A DNA stretch of 64,000 nucleotides from Inquilinus ginsengisoli_A (lineage in GTDB: Bacteria > Pseudomonadota > Alphaproteobacteria > DSM-16000 > Inquilinaceae). Position numbers and translations under genes: made by a program. The notes below the pieces were generated by a model. The model saw only the letters and a list, made by a program, of their open reading frames with translations. It was not told the origin of the DNA and made no database searches. The number at the start of each line of letters is the position of its first letter. Positions within the stretch are counted from its first letter, which is position 1. Positions 26,573-36,347 of the stretch are shown here, in pieces. The stretch covers positions 62,001-126,000 of the forward strand of contig NZ_JAVDPW010000016.1 of assembly GCF_031453975.1 (NCBI RefSeq). Direction: 5' to 3'.

Positions 26573-27373
26573 ATGGCGCTGGTGGATTGGGGACGGGGGC
26601 TGCTGGGCCTGGTGGTCGCGGCCGGGCTGGCGGCGATGGCGCTGCCGGCGGCGGCGGACGGGCTGGACGACGTGCTGGCCGCCAAGGTGATCCGCATCGC
26701 CGTGCCGCAGGATTTCCCGCCCTTCGGCTCGGCCGGGCCCGACCTGCAGCCGCAGGGCTACGACATCGACATGGCCAATCTGATTGCCCAGGATTTGGGC
26801 GTGGCGGTCGAACTGGTGCCCGTCACCAGTGCAAACCGGGTGCCCTATCTTCAGACCCACAAGGTCGACCTGATCATCTCCAGCCTCGGCCGCAACGCCG
26901 ACCGCGAGAAGGTGATCGACTTCACCAGCGCCTACGCCCCGTTCTTCTCCGGCGTGTTCGGCCCGGCCGACGCGGCGGTGGCGAAGGCCGAGGACCTCTC
27001 GGGCAAGACCATCGGCGTCACCCGCGGCGCGCTGGAGGACCTGGCGATCTCGAAGGTCGCGCCGGCGGATGCCGACATCCAGCGCTTCGAGGACAACAAC
27101 ACCACCATCGCCGCCTTCCTGTCGGGCCAGACCCAGCTGATCGCCACCGGCAACGTCGTCGCCGCCGCGATCCTGGCGCGCGACCCGGATGTGAAGCCGG
27201 AGCCGAAATTCATCCTCAGCCAGTCGCCGTGCTTCATCGGCCTGAACAAGGGCGAGCCGAAGCTGCAGGCCAAGGTCAACGCCATCATCGCCGCGGCGAA
27301 GCAGGACGGGCGGCTGGAGGCGATCAGCAAGAAGTGGCTCGGCGCCCCGCTGCCGGGCGACCTGCCGGTCTGA
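26573..27373 (+). CDS. Amino-acid ABC transporter periplasmic binding protein
   Basis: A 266-residue family 3 solute-binding protein (SBP_bac_3) with a signal peptide ending at about residue 28. The typical motifs are present: I-R-I-A-V-P-Q-D-F-P-P-F-G, the G-Y-D-I-D-M-A segment, and D-L-I-I-S-S-L-G-R-N-A-D-R-E-K-V-I-D-F-T. The last is the variant of the I-x-x-x-x-I-T-x-x-R motif that grips the alpha-carboxylate and amino groups. The preferred amino acid is not evident. It is followed by two permease genes and preceded by a near-perfect sigma-54 promoter, so uptake of a nitrogen source is likely. No ATPase gene follows. Confidence 0.88.
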   Translation: MALVDWGRGLLGLVVAAGLAAMALPAAADGLDDVLAAKVIRIAVPQDFPPFGSAGPDLQPQGYDIDMANLIAQDLGVAVELVPVTSANRVPYLQTHKVDLIISSLGRNADREKVIDFTSAYAPFFSGVFGPADAAVAKAEDLSGKTIGVTRGALEDLAISKVAPADADIQRFEDNNTTIAAFLSGQTQLIATGNVVAAAILARDPDVKPEPKFILSQSPCFIGLNKGEPKLQAKVNAIIAAAKQDGRLEAISKKWLGAPLPGDLPV

Positions 27374-27392
27374 CCGCAAAGGCCCCGGCCCC

Positions 27393-28061
27393 TTGACCTT
27401 CCACTTCGCCGACCTGCTCGGCTATGGCGGGCTGATCCTGCGCGGGATCGGCCTGACCATCCTGCTGACCCTGATCGCCATCGCCGGCGGGCTGGTGCTG
27501 GGCGTGCTCGGCGCCCTCGGCCGCCGCTCGGGCCATGCGCCCGTGCGGATCGCGGTCGGCGCCTATGTCGAGCTGATCCGCAACACGCCCTTTATCGTCC
27601 AGCTGTTCTTCGTGTTCTTCGGCCTGCCGCGGCTGGGGATCCGGCTGGGCAGCCTGGAGGCGGCGGTGCTGGCCATGATCGTCAACCTCGGCGGCTACGC
27701 CACCGAGATCGTGCGCGCCGGGCTGGACGGGGTCGGCCGCGGATTGTGGGAGGCCGGGGCCAGCCTCGGCCTGTCGCGCTGGCGCACCTTCCGGCTGGTG
27801 ATCCTGATCCCGGCGCTGGAGAAGGTGTATCCGTCCCTGGCAAGCCAGTTCGTGATCATCATGCTCGGCTCCTCGATCGTGTCGCAGATCGCGGTGCCCG
27901 AACTGACCTTCGCCGGCAGCTTCATCCAGTCCCGCACCTTCCTCAGCTTCGAGACCTATCTGACGGTCGGCGCGATCTACCTGCTGCTCTCCATCGGCCT
28001 GCGCCGGCTGTCGGACCTCGTCGCGCGGCGGCTGTTCCGCCATCGCCAGGTGCCGGCATGA
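27393..28061 (+). CDS. Amino-acid ABC transporter permease (HisM/GlnP family)
   Basis: A 222-residue inner-membrane subunit with about five hydrophobic segments. The start appears to be TTG at 27393, 19 bp after the binding-protein stop. The family motif Y-V-E-L-I-R-N-T-P-F-I-V-Q-L-F-F-V-F-F-G-L-P lies at residues ~53-75. The ATPase-docking EAA loop reads E-A-G-A-S-L-G-L-S-R-W-R-T-F-R-L-V-I-L. It overlaps the next permease by four bases (ATGA), so the two presumably form a heterodimeric channel. Confidence 0.9.
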   Translation: MTFHFADLLGYGGLILRGIGLTILLTLIAIAGGLVLGVLGALGRRSGHAPVRIAVGAYVELIRNTPFIVQLFFVFFGLPRLGIRLGSLEAAVLAMIVNLGGYATEIVRAGLDGVGRGLWEAGASLGLSRWRTFRLVILIPALEKVYPSLASQFVIIMLGSSIVSQIAVPELTFAGSFIQSRTFLSFETYLTVGAIYLLLSIGLRRLSDLVARRLFRHRQVPA

Positions 28062-28711
28062 CCGGCTTCACCACCTGGGACATCCTGCGCAACCTGCTGC
28101 TGGCGGCGCGCTGGACCGTGGCCCTCAGCCTGATCGCCTTCCTCGGCGGCTTCCTGGCCGGCGCCGGCATCCTGCTGCTGCGCCTGTCGCACCGGCGCTG
28201 GGCGCAGCGGCTGGCCAAGCTGTATGTCCAGCTGTTCCAGGGCACGCCGCTCTTGATCCAGCTGTTCCTGTGCTTCTTCGGCCTGGCGCTGGTCGGCCTC
28301 GACCTGCCGCCCCTGGCCGCCGCGGCGATCGCCCTGACCCTCTACGCCGCCGCCTTCCTGGCCGAGATCTGGCGCGGCGCCATCGACAGCGTGCCGCGCG
28401 GCCAGTGGGAGGCGGCGCGGGCCCTGGCCCTGACCTGGCCGCAGCAACTGCGCCTGGTGGTGCTGCCGCAGGCGCTGCGGGTGGCGGTGGCGCCGACCGT
28501 CGGCTTCCTGGTCCAGGTGGTGAAGGGCACGGCGCTGGCCTCGGTGATCGGCTTCGTCGAACTGACCAAGGCCGGCACCATCATCGTCAACGCCACCTTC
28601 GATTCCGCCCGCACCTACGGCTTCGTCGCCCTGTTCTACTTCGCCCTGTGCTATCCGATCGCCCTGGCGGCGGTGGCGCTGGAACGGCGGCTGGCCCGCC
28701 CGGGGCGATAA
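28058..28711 (+). CDS. Amino-acid ABC transporter permease (second subunit)
   Basis: A 217-residue HisQ/HisM-type permease beginning at the ATG that overlaps the stop of the first permease. It shows Y-V-Q-L-F-Q-G-T-P-L-L-I-Q-L-F-L-C-F-F-G at residues ~51-70 and the EAA loop E-A-A-R-A-L-A-L-T-W-P-Q-Q-L-R-L-V-V-L-P-Q. It completes the membrane part of the importer. The cluster ends here: no GlnQ/HisP-type ATPase gene follows, and the next gene is a mechanosensitive channel 77 bp downstream. The transporter probably uses an ATPase encoded elsewhere. Confidence 0.9.
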   Translation: MTGFTTWDILRNLLLAARWTVALSLIAFLGGFLAGAGILLLRLSHRRWAQRLAKLYVQLFQGTPLLIQLFLCFFGLALVGLDLPPLAAAAIALTLYAAAFLAEIWRGAIDSVPRGQWEAARALALTWPQQLRLVVLPQALRVAVAPTVGFLVQVVKGTALASVIGFVELTKAGTIIVNATFDSARTYGFVALFYFALCYPIALAAVALERRLARPGR

Positions 28712-28788
28712 GGGCCGGTTTCCTGCAAAGCCCGTTGCCACGGGGCGCGCTGCGGGACAGCATGCGGGCAATGGCGGGGAGGGGCGGG

Positions 28789-30918
28789 ATGCGCTGGCTT
28801 TCGGGGGTTGTGGTCGCCGTGCTGCTTCAGCTCGGCGCGGCGGGGGCATGGGCGCAGCAGGCGACACCCGCGGCGCCGGCGCCGACGACCGAGCAGGCCC
28901 CGCCCGCGCCGGTGCAGCAGCTGCTCGACCTGCTGCGCAACCCCCAGGTCCAGGGCTGGCTGGCCCAGCAGCAGCAGGCCCAGCCCGCCGCGGTGGCGCC
29001 GGCGCCGATGCCGGGGTCGATGGAGACCGACGAGATCGACATGATGCGGGACCGCACCCGCACCAAGCTGCAATGGTATGCCGAGACCGCGCGCGACCTG
29101 CCGGGCATCATGGCCGGGGTCGGGGCCAAGCTCGCCGCCGCCCTGGCGATGATCGGCGTGCTCGGCCTGGTCCTGGCCGTGGCCGCCTTCGTCGGCGTCG
29201 GCATCCTGGTCGAATTCCTGTTCCGCCGCCTGACCGGGTCGATCCGGCGCCGGCTGATCCATGCGCCCGGGGCCGCGATCGGTGAGCATCTCGCGGTGTT
29301 CGCCGCGCGGCTGGTCTTCGCCGTCGGCGATGTCGTCGCCTTCGGCATCGGCAGTCTCGGCATCTTCCTCGCCTTCTCCTGGCCGAAGGGCTTCGAACTG
29401 CTGGTCGTGGCCCTGCTGGCGACGGTGCTGGTCGCCCGTCTCGCGCTGGCGGTGCTGCGGCTGGGCCTGGCTCCCGGCCGGCCGGACCTGCGGCTGATCG
29501 CGATCGACGAGCGGATGATCCCCGCGGCCATCCATTGGCTGGTGGCGATCCCGACGGTGATGATCGGCGGCGTCTTCCTGGCCCGGCTGATGCGGCGGTT
29601 GGACGCGCCGGAGGATGCGGCGCTGCTGATCCGCGAGCTGACCTCGTTCGTCGTGCTTTGCCTGGTCGTCGCCTTCACCTGGCGCCGCCGGGCCTGGGCG
29701 GCCGCGCCGGCCGAAGGGGCGGGGATCCGGCACGATCTCGGCCGCTGGGTGGTCACCGTGGCGATGGTGGTGGTCGCCGTCCTCGTCGCGCTCGGCGCCG
29801 TGCGCCTGGCCATGACCGTCTTCGTGGTCGCGCTGCTGCCCTGGGGCCTGCGCCAGATCCGCGAGGCGGCGCGGTCGGTGGCCTCGCCGGAATCGATCGA
29901 GGGCAAGGACAAGCCGCTGGCCATGCTGGTCGAGCGGGTGTCGCAGGCGGTGGTCCTGCTGGGCGCGTTGGCCTTCCTGGCCCGGCGCTGGGGCTTCGAA
30001 TCGATGCAGGCGATGATGGCGGCGGAGGAGCCGGGCGCCATGGTGCTGCGCGGCGCGCTGCGCATCGTGCTGACGCTGATCGTGGTCGACCTCTTGTGGC
30101 ATCTCGGTCGGGCGCTGATCGACCATCGGCTCAGCCGGTCGACCACCGCCATGTCGCATTCCGACGTGGTGCGCCAGGCGCGGCTGAAGACCCTGCTGCC
30201 GCTGTTCCGCAACGCCTATTTCATCACCCTGCTGACCATCGCGATCCTGGTGGTGCTGTCCTCGCTCGGCATCGATATCGGGCCGCTCCTGGCCGGCGCC
30301 GGGGTGATCGGCCTGGCCATCGGCTTCGGCGCCCAGACCCTGGTCAAGGACATCGTCTCCGGCGCCTTCTTCCTGCTCGAGGACGCGTTCCGTATCGGCG
30401 AATATGTCGAGATCGGCAACCTCAAGGGCACGGTCGAGGCGATCTCGATCCGCTCGCTCAAGCTGCGCCACCAGCGCGGCGCGCTGCAGACCGTGCCGTT
30501 CGGCGAGGCCCGGGCCATGACCAACCTCAGCCGCGACTGGGTGGTGATGAAGATGGAGTTCCGGGTGCCGTTCGACACCGATGTCGACCAGGTGAAGAAG
30601 ATCGTGAAGAAGATCGGCGCCGAGATCGCGGCCGATCCGGTGCTGGGCCCGCATCTGCTCGACGCGCCGAAGTCCCAGGGCGTGCGCCAGATCGAAGAGT
30701 TCAACATGGTGGTCGGCATCAAGTTCATGTCGCGGCCGGGCGAGCAGTTCATGATCCGCCGCCAGCTGTACCAGCGCATCCTCGAGGAGTTCGACGCCGC
30801 CGGCATCCATCTGGCCCGGCGCGACGTCATCGTGCGCAGCCATGACGGCGGCGAGGTCGATCCGGCCCTGGCCGCCGCAGCGATCGCGGCCACCGGCAGC
30901 GGGCCGGCGAAGGGATAG
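28789..30918 (+). CDS. MscS-family mechanosensitive ion channel (large, YbiO-like)
   Basis: A 709-residue channel from the ATG at 28789, which follows GGGGAGGGGC and gives a signal peptide ending near residue 22 (A-W-A-Q). In-frame ATGs at 28762 and 28771 are less well placed. A Gln/Pro/Ala-rich periplasmic stretch (residues ~23-85) leads into about nine membrane helices. The MscS core lies near residues 490-570: a pore helix with G-A-G-V-I-G-L-A-I-G-F-G-A-Q-T-L-V-K-D, then F-F-L-L-E-D-A-F-R-I-G-E-Y-V-E-I. A soluble alpha/beta domain ends the protein. Such channels release solutes during osmotic downshock. Confidence 0.9.
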   Translation: MRWLSGVVVAVLLQLGAAGAWAQQATPAAPAPTTEQAPPAPVQQLLDLLRNPQVQGWLAQQQQAQPAAVAPAPMPGSMETDEIDMMRDRTRTKLQWYAETARDLPGIMAGVGAKLAAALAMIGVLGLVLAVAAFVGVGILVEFLFRRLTGSIRRRLIHAPGAAIGEHLAVFAARLVFAVGDVVAFGIGSLGIFLAFSWPKGFELLVVALLATVLVARLALAVLRLGLAPGRPDLRLIAIDERMIPAAIHWLVAIPTVMIGGVFLARLMRRLDAPEDAALLIRELTSFVVLCLVVAFTWRRRAWAAAPAEGAGIRHDLGRWVVTVAMVVVAVLVALGAVRLAMTVFVVALLPWGLRQIREAARSVASPESIEGKDKPLAMLVERVSQAVVLLGALAFLARRWGFESMQAMMAAEEPGAMVLRGALRIVLTLIVVDLLWHLGRALIDHRLSRSTTAMSHSDVVRQARLKTLLPLFRNAYFITLLTIAILVVLSSLGIDIGPLLAGAGVIGLAIGFGAQTLVKDIVSGAFFLLEDAFRIGEYVEIGNLKGTVEAISIRSLKLRHQRGALQTVPFGEARAMTNLSRDWVVMKMEFRVPFDTDVDQVKKIVKKIGAEIAADPVLGPHLLDAPKSQGVRQIEEFNMVVGIKFMSRPGEQFMIRRQLYQRILEEFDAAGIHLARRDVIVRSHDGGEVDPALAAAAIAATGSGPAKG

Positions 30919-31033
30919 GCCGCGCTTCAACGGTTGAGGTGTGAGAACGCCGCAGGGGCTTGGCGGCCCGTCCGGCATTTGCGACCAATGGGGGCCGGGC
31001 CGTGAGCGCCCGGCCAGCAGCGGAGGGCAGGGC

Positions 31034-32422
31034 ATGTCACGGGACCGGGCGATCGCCGGGGCGGCGCGCTATTTCGACGAGGGCGGCTACCGTGCCGATC
31101 TCGACCGCCGTATCGGCTTCCGCACCGAAAGCCAGGCTGCCGACCGTGCGCCCCTGGCCGCCTATCTCGAACAGGAGATCGGGCCCACTTTGGCCCGGCT
31201 CGGCTTCGCCCTGCACGTCGTGCCCAACCCGGCGGCGCCCGACGCCCCGGCGCTGATCGCCCGGCGGCAGGAGGGCGACGGCCTGCCCGGGGTGCTGTGC
31301 TACGGCCATGGCGATGTGGTGCTGGGCGAGCCGGCGCAGTGGCGGTCGGGGCTCGACCCCTGGCGGATCACGGTCGAGGGCGACCGCTGGTACGGCCGCG
31401 GCACCGCCGACAACAAGGGCCAGCACTCGATCAACATCGCCGCGATCGAGCAGGTGATGGCCGCGCGGGGCGGGCGCCTCGGCTTCAACATGGCCTTCCT
31501 GGTCGAGACCAGCGAGGAGATCGGGTCGCCCGGGCTCGACGCCATCTGCGCCGCGCATCGCGACCTGCTGGCCGCGGACGTGCTGATCGCGTCGGACGGG
31601 CCGCGGCTCGACCGCGCCCGGCCGATGATCGCGCTGGGCACCCGCGGCGTGATCAATTTCGACCTGGCCCTGGCGCTGCGCGAGGGCAGCCACCATTCCG
31701 GCAACTGGGGCGGGCTGCTGCCAAACCCCGGCACCATCATCGCCAACGCCGTCGCCGCGCTGGTCGATGCCCGCGGCGCCATCCGGGTGCCGAGGCTGCG
31801 GCCGCCGGCGATTCCGGACTCGGTGCGCCGCGCCCTGGCCGGCATCCCGATCGAACGGGACGCCGAGGGCGAGACGCTGGCGGAAGGCTGGGGCGAGCCG
31901 GGGCTGAGCCCGGCCGAGCGCGTGTTCGGCTGGAACGCGCTGGAGGTCTTGGCCTTCACCACCGGCAACCCGGCGGCACCGCTGAACGCGATCCCGCCGG
32001 CGGCGCGGGCGCATTGCCAGCTGCGCTTCGTCGTCGGCACCGATGTGTCGGACCTGCCCGGTACCATCTCCCGTCATCTCGAGGCGCAGGGCATCCATGG
32101 CATCGTGGTGACCGAGTCGGGCACGCCGATGATGGCGACGCGGCTCGACCCCGACGACCCCTGGGCGCGCTGGGCCGCCGCCTCGATCGCCGCGACCGTG
32201 GGCACGGCGCCGATGGTGCTGCCCAATGTCGGCGGGTCGCTGCCGAACGAGGTGTTCACCGACACGCTGGGCCTGGCGACGATCTGGGTGCCGCATTCCT
32301 ATGGCGGCTGCCGCCAGCACGGTCCGGACGAGCACCTGCTGGCCCCGATCGCGCGCGAGGGGCTGCAGATCATGACCGGGCTGTTCTGGGATCTGGGTGA
32401 GAGCGGGATCCCCAAGACGTAG
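31034..32422 (+). CDS. M20-family metallopeptidase
   Basis: A 462-residue dinuclear zinc amidohydrolase of the ArgE/DapE/carnosinase group, started at the ATG at 31034 behind GGAGGGCAGG. Metal ligands are recognisable: His in C-Y-G-H-G-D-V-V (near residue 94), the bridging Asp in G-R-G-T-A-D-N-K-G-Q, the catalytic Glu pair in E-T-S-E-E-I-G-S, and a C-terminal His in W-V-P-H-S-Y-G-G-C-R-Q-H-G. A dimerisation lid is inserted between them. The substrate is probably an N-acyl amino acid or dipeptide. Its TAG stop is part of the GTAG foot of a REP-like hairpin. Confidence 0.87.
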   Translation: MSRDRAIAGAARYFDEGGYRADLDRRIGFRTESQAADRAPLAAYLEQEIGPTLARLGFALHVVPNPAAPDAPALIARRQEGDGLPGVLCYGHGDVVLGEPAQWRSGLDPWRITVEGDRWYGRGTADNKGQHSINIAAIEQVMAARGGRLGFNMAFLVETSEEIGSPGLDAICAAHRDLLAADVLIASDGPRLDRARPMIALGTRGVINFDLALALREGSHHSGNWGGLLPNPGTIIANAVAALVDARGAIRVPRLRPPAIPDSVRRALAGIPIERDAEGETLAEGWGEPGLSPAERVFGWNALEVLAFTTGNPAAPLNAIPPAARAHCQLRFVVGTDVSDLPGTISRHLEAQGIHGIVVTESGTPMMATRLDPDDPWARWAAASIAATVGTAPMVLPNVGGSLPNEVFTDTLGLATIWVPHSYGGCRQHGPDEHLLAPIAREGLQIMTGLFWDLGESGIPKT

Positions 32423-32448
32423 GTTGGGTTCGCGTTGGCGAACCCAAC
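32419..32448. repeat. REP-like hairpin with a GTAG foot (left copy)
   Basis: GTAG (32419-32422) is followed by a perfect 11-bp stem, GTTGGGTTCGC / GCGAACCCAAC, with a GTTG loop. It overlaps the stop codon of the M20 peptidase gene. An inverted, almost identical copy lies at 32821-32849. A GTAG tetranucleotide beside an imperfect hairpin is the hallmark of REP elements mobilised by RAYT transposases. Confidence 0.7.
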
Positions 32449-32526
32449 TGCTCACCTCTTCCTGTCATTGCCCGGCTTGACAGAGAAAGAGAGCGCGGCA
32501 TTGCTCTGAAATTTTCCTGCCGCCCG

Positions 32527-32789
32527 TCAGAGCCTCCGGAAGGTGCTGTCGTCGACAAGGGCGCAGAGCTGTTCCCCGAGAAAATAGGCGTGGGTCTGCT
32601 TGAACAGTAAGGTGGCCTCGATCTCAAAATCCTCTTCCTGATAGAGGAGAATGCGATCGCCCTCCTTCAGGCCGAGTTGGGCCACTTGGTCCTCAAGTGG
32701 CTTGCCATCGTACAGCAGGATCCAATAGCGACCGTCCTCTGTGCCGTCATTGGGTCGCAATAGACCCGCAGCACATCCGCCTCCTGCAT
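32527..32789 (-). pseudogene. Small conserved-looking gene, probably frameshifted
   Basis: The 3' part (32760-32527) encodes about 77 residues, including G-R-Y-W-I-L-L-Y-D-G-K-P-L-E-D-Q and G-D-R-I-L-L-Y-Q-E-E-D-F-E-I-E-A-T. In that frame the only starts are a TTG at 32760 and unlikely upstream codons. An ATG at 32789 opens M-Q-E-A-D-V-L-R-V-Y-C-D-P in another frame. Inserting one base near 32747-32752 (CCCAA) would fuse the two into an 87-residue protein. Base composition is visibly lower in GC than the neighbours. I do not recognise a named family. The gene lies inside a pair of inverted REP-like hairpins between two convergent genes. A sequencing error is the main alternative. Confidence 0.5.
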
Positions 32790-32820
32790 TTGCCCTGTCG
32801 GCGTTTCCGGTGAGGTCGTC

Positions 32821-32849
32821 GTTGGGTTCGCGACGCGAACCCAACCTAC
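32821..32849. repeat. REP-like hairpin with a GTAG foot (right, inverted copy)
   Basis: The 11-bp stem GTTGGGTTCGC / GCGAACCCAAC with a GAC loop is followed by CTAC, that is, GTAG on the minus strand. The stop codon TAG (32848-32846) of the HAD gene lies in that foot, just as the M20 stop lies in the left copy. The two hairpins therefore form an inverted pair with outward-facing feet. Confidence 0.7.
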
Positions 32850-33700
32850 TCGACTCGCCGCCCCCGCGGCAGCACGAAGCGGTCCACGGCCTGGGCGAAG
32901 CCGTCCTCGGCGTTGCTGGCGGTGACGACATCGGCCAGCGCCTTGGCCTCGTCGATGGCGTTGCCCATGGCGATCGACAGGCCGGCGGCGCGGAACATCG
33001 GCATGTCGTTCGCGGCGTCGCCGATCACCGCGACCTCCGACGGGTCCAGCCCCACCGCGGCGGCGATGCGGCCGACCGCGTGGCCCTTGTCGGCCTCGGG
33101 ATGGTTGATGTCGAGGTAGTAGCGCTGCGACCGGCCGGCGATGGCGCTGCCGCCGAGCAGGCCCTGCAGTTCCGCCTCGCAGCGCGCCAGCCTGTCGAAA
33201 TCGCCGGAGGCGCCGACGATCTTGCCGGCACGGTCGAGATAGGGGTCGAGATCGGCGACGATGGTCGGGTCGAACCCCACCGTGCGCCGTTCCAGAGGGA
33301 CATACTCGCCGTCCGGATCGGTCGCGATCCACTGGTTGTCGGCGAACACCCAGGGGTCGGCGCCGAAGCGGCGCAGCGTCTCCAGCGCCAGCCGCGCCGC
33401 CGCCTCCGGCACCGTCAGCGCCGACACCACGCTCATGTCCGGCCGGAAGATGGTGCCGCCGTTGAAGCCGCCCAGCGGCACGGTCAGGCCCAGCTGCCCG
33501 ATCAGCCCCGAAAGGCCGCGCGGCGGCCGGCTGGAGACGATCGAGAAGCCGATGCCGGCGTCGCGCAGCCGGGCCACGGCCGCCACCGACGCCGGGGTCA
33601 CCACCTTGTCCGGGTCGGCCAGCGTGCCGTCGACGTCGGAGATCAGCAGGGCGATGCGCCCGGCGGCGGGCCTGGCCGGGGTCAGTTCAGCGGCAGCCAT
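32846..33700 (-). CDS. HAD-superfamily phosphatase (Cof type, subfamily IIB)
   Basis: A 284-residue HAD hydrolase. Motif I is S-D-V-D-G-T-L with catalytic aspartates at residues 22 and 24, motif II is the S-S-R-P-P region, and motif IV is G-D-A-A-N-D-M-P-M-F near residue 227. An alpha/beta cap lies between motifs II and III, as in Cof/YbiV-like sugar phosphatases. The start overlaps zwf by 19 bp, and it is the last gene of a gnd-zwf-HAD operon, so a sugar phosphate or phosphogluconate-type substrate is plausible. Confidence 0.88.
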   Translation of the reverse strand: MAAAELTPARPAAGRIALLISDVDGTLADPDKVVTPASVAAVARLRDAGIGFSIVSSRPPRGLSGLIGQLGLTVPLGGFNGGTIFRPDMSVVSALTVPEAAARLALETLRRFGADPWVFADNQWIATDPDGEYVPLERRTVGFDPTIVADLDPYLDRAGKIVGASGDFDRLARCEAELQGLLGGSAIAGRSQRYYLDINHPEADKGHAVGRIAAAVGLDPSEVAVIGDAANDMPMFRAAGLSIAMGNAIDEAKALADVVTASNAEDGFAQAVDRFVLPRGRRVE

Positions 33701-35217
33701 TGGTACCCGTCGCGCTCCAGCAGCTCATCGGCGCAGGCCGGGCCGTCGCTGCCGGCCGGATAGAGGTCCGGCGGGGTGGTCAGGCCGGCCCACAGGTTCT
33801 GGATCGCCTGCACCTCGAACCAGCCGGCCTCGATGTTATCGGCCCGCTGGAACAGGGTCGGGTCACCGGTCAGGCAGTCATAGATCAGCGTCTCGTACCC
33901 GGTCTGCGGCTCCGCCTTGAAGTGCTCGGCGTAGCGGAAATCCATCTCGACCTGGCCCAGCCGCATCTCGCGCCCCGGCACCTTGGCGGCGAAGCGCAGC
34001 GAAATGGCCTCGTCCGGCTGGATGCTGATCACCAGCAGGTTCGGCGTCGGGGCGTTGACCGCGTCGCGGAACAGCACCGCCGGCGCCTTCTTGAACTGGA
34101 TCGCGATCTCGGTCCGCCGCACCGCCAGCGACTTGCCGGTGCGCAGGTAGAACGGCACGCCGGACCAGCGCCAGTTGTCGATCGCCAGCTTCATCGCGAC
34201 GAAGGTCTCGGTGCGGCTGTCCGGCGCCACATCCGGCTCCTGCCGGTAGGCGGCGCGGGGCTTGCCCAGCACGGTGCCGGCGTCGTACTGGCCGCGCACC
34301 ACCACCCGGGCCGCGTCCTCCGGCGTCAGGTTGCGCACCGCCTCGACCACCTTGGCCTTCTCGGTGCGCACCGCGTCGGCGTCGAAGGAGTTCGGGGCCT
34401 CCATCGCCACCATGGACAGCAGCTGGAACAGGTGGTTCGGCACCATGTCGCGCAGGGCGCCGGTGCCGTCGTAGAAGCGGCCGCGCCGCTCCACCCCCAC
34501 CGTCTCGGCCGCGGTGATCTGGACATGCTCGATATGGTCCCGGTTCCAGATCGGCTCGAAGATGCCGTTGCCGAACCGGAAGGCCATGATGTTCTGGACC
34601 GTCTCCTTCCCGAGATAGTGGTCGATCCGGTAGATCTGCTTCTCCGACGCCACCGCCAGCAGCTTGGCGTTGAGATCGCGGGCGGAGGCGAGGTCGGTGC
34701 CGAACGGCTTCTCCACCACCAGCCGGCGGAAGGCGGTGTCGCTCTCCTGCAGCAGGCCGGCAGAGGACAGCGCGGTGGCGATCGGGGCGAAGAAGCGCGG
34801 CGCCACCGCCAGGTAGAAGATGGCGTTGGCGTGGCCGGTGGCCTTGTCGCGCCCGGCCAGATGCGCTGCCAGCCCCTCATAGGTCGTGGGGTCGGCGAAG
34901 TCGCCGGTGAGGTAGTGGATGCCGGCGGCCAGGCGGCCCCAGGCATCCTCGTCGATGCCGCTCTGGGCGTCGGCGCCCAGCGTGTGCAGGGCCTCGCCCA
35001 GGGTCTTGCGGAAGCCCTCGTCGTTGTTCTCGACCCGGTCGACCCCGAGGATCTCGAAGCCGGGGTCGAGCAGCCCCTCGCGCATCAGATGATAGAGGGC
35101 CGGGGTCAGCAGGCGCCCGGTCAGGTCGCCCGAGGCGCCGAAGATGACGAAGGTGCAGGGCGGCGCGGCCGGGGTGCCGGCCGGCTTCTCGAAGGCGGGA
35201 GAGATCAGCGCAGCCAT
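33682..35217 (-). CDS. zwf: Glucose-6-phosphate 1-dehydrogenase
   Basis: A 511-residue enzyme that oxidises glucose 6-phosphate to 6-phosphogluconolactone with NADP (or NAD), the entry to the oxidative pentose phosphate and Entner-Doudoroff routes. The nucleotide fingerprint is G-A-S-G-D-L-T-G-R (residues 27-35). The active-site signature R-I-D-H-Y-L-G-K-E contains His200, and the E-K-P-F-G-T-D segment carries the substrate-binding lysine. It lies 3 bp after gnd and overlaps the HAD gene, so the three form one operon. No lactonase (pgl) gene is nearby. Confidence 0.96.
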   Translation of the reverse strand: MAALISPAFEKPAGTPAAPPCTFVIFGASGDLTGRLLTPALYHLMREGLLDPGFEILGVDRVENNDEGFRKTLGEALHTLGADAQSGIDEDAWGRLAAGIHYLTGDFADPTTYEGLAAHLAGRDKATGHANAIFYLAVAPRFFAPIATALSSAGLLQESDTAFRRLVVEKPFGTDLASARDLNAKLLAVASEKQIYRIDHYLGKETVQNIMAFRFGNGIFEPIWNRDHIEHVQITAAETVGVERRGRFYDGTGALRDMVPNHLFQLLSMVAMEAPNSFDADAVRTEKAKVVEAVRNLTPEDAARVVVRGQYDAGTVLGKPRAAYRQEPDVAPDSRTETFVAMKLAIDNWRWSGVPFYLRTGKSLAVRRTEIAIQFKKAPAVLFRDAVNAPTPNLLVISIQPDEAISLRFAAKVPGREMRLGQVEMDFRYAEHFKAEPQTGYETLIYDCLTGDPTLFQRADNIEAGWFEVQAIQNLWAGLTTPPDLYPAGSDGPACADELLERDGYQWLPLN

Positions 35218-35220
35218 GGA

Positions 35221-36204
<984 letters not shown>

Positions 36205-36347
36205 ACCCTCGATCCTCTTCGTTCTCTTCCGGTGCGGTGGTGCTAGCCTAGCAGCACATCAACGCGTCGATGGTGCGCCCGCATCGCGCCGGTTTCGAGT
36301 CTGAATGACAGGGGATGCGGCGATCGGGCGCCGAGGGAGGATACGCA

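Noticed and set aside
32667..33332. 221-codon minus-strand frame crossing the right REP-like hairpin
   Set aside because: Most of it is an out-of-frame shadow of the HAD gene; only its last ~40 codons overlap the start of the small frameshifted gene.
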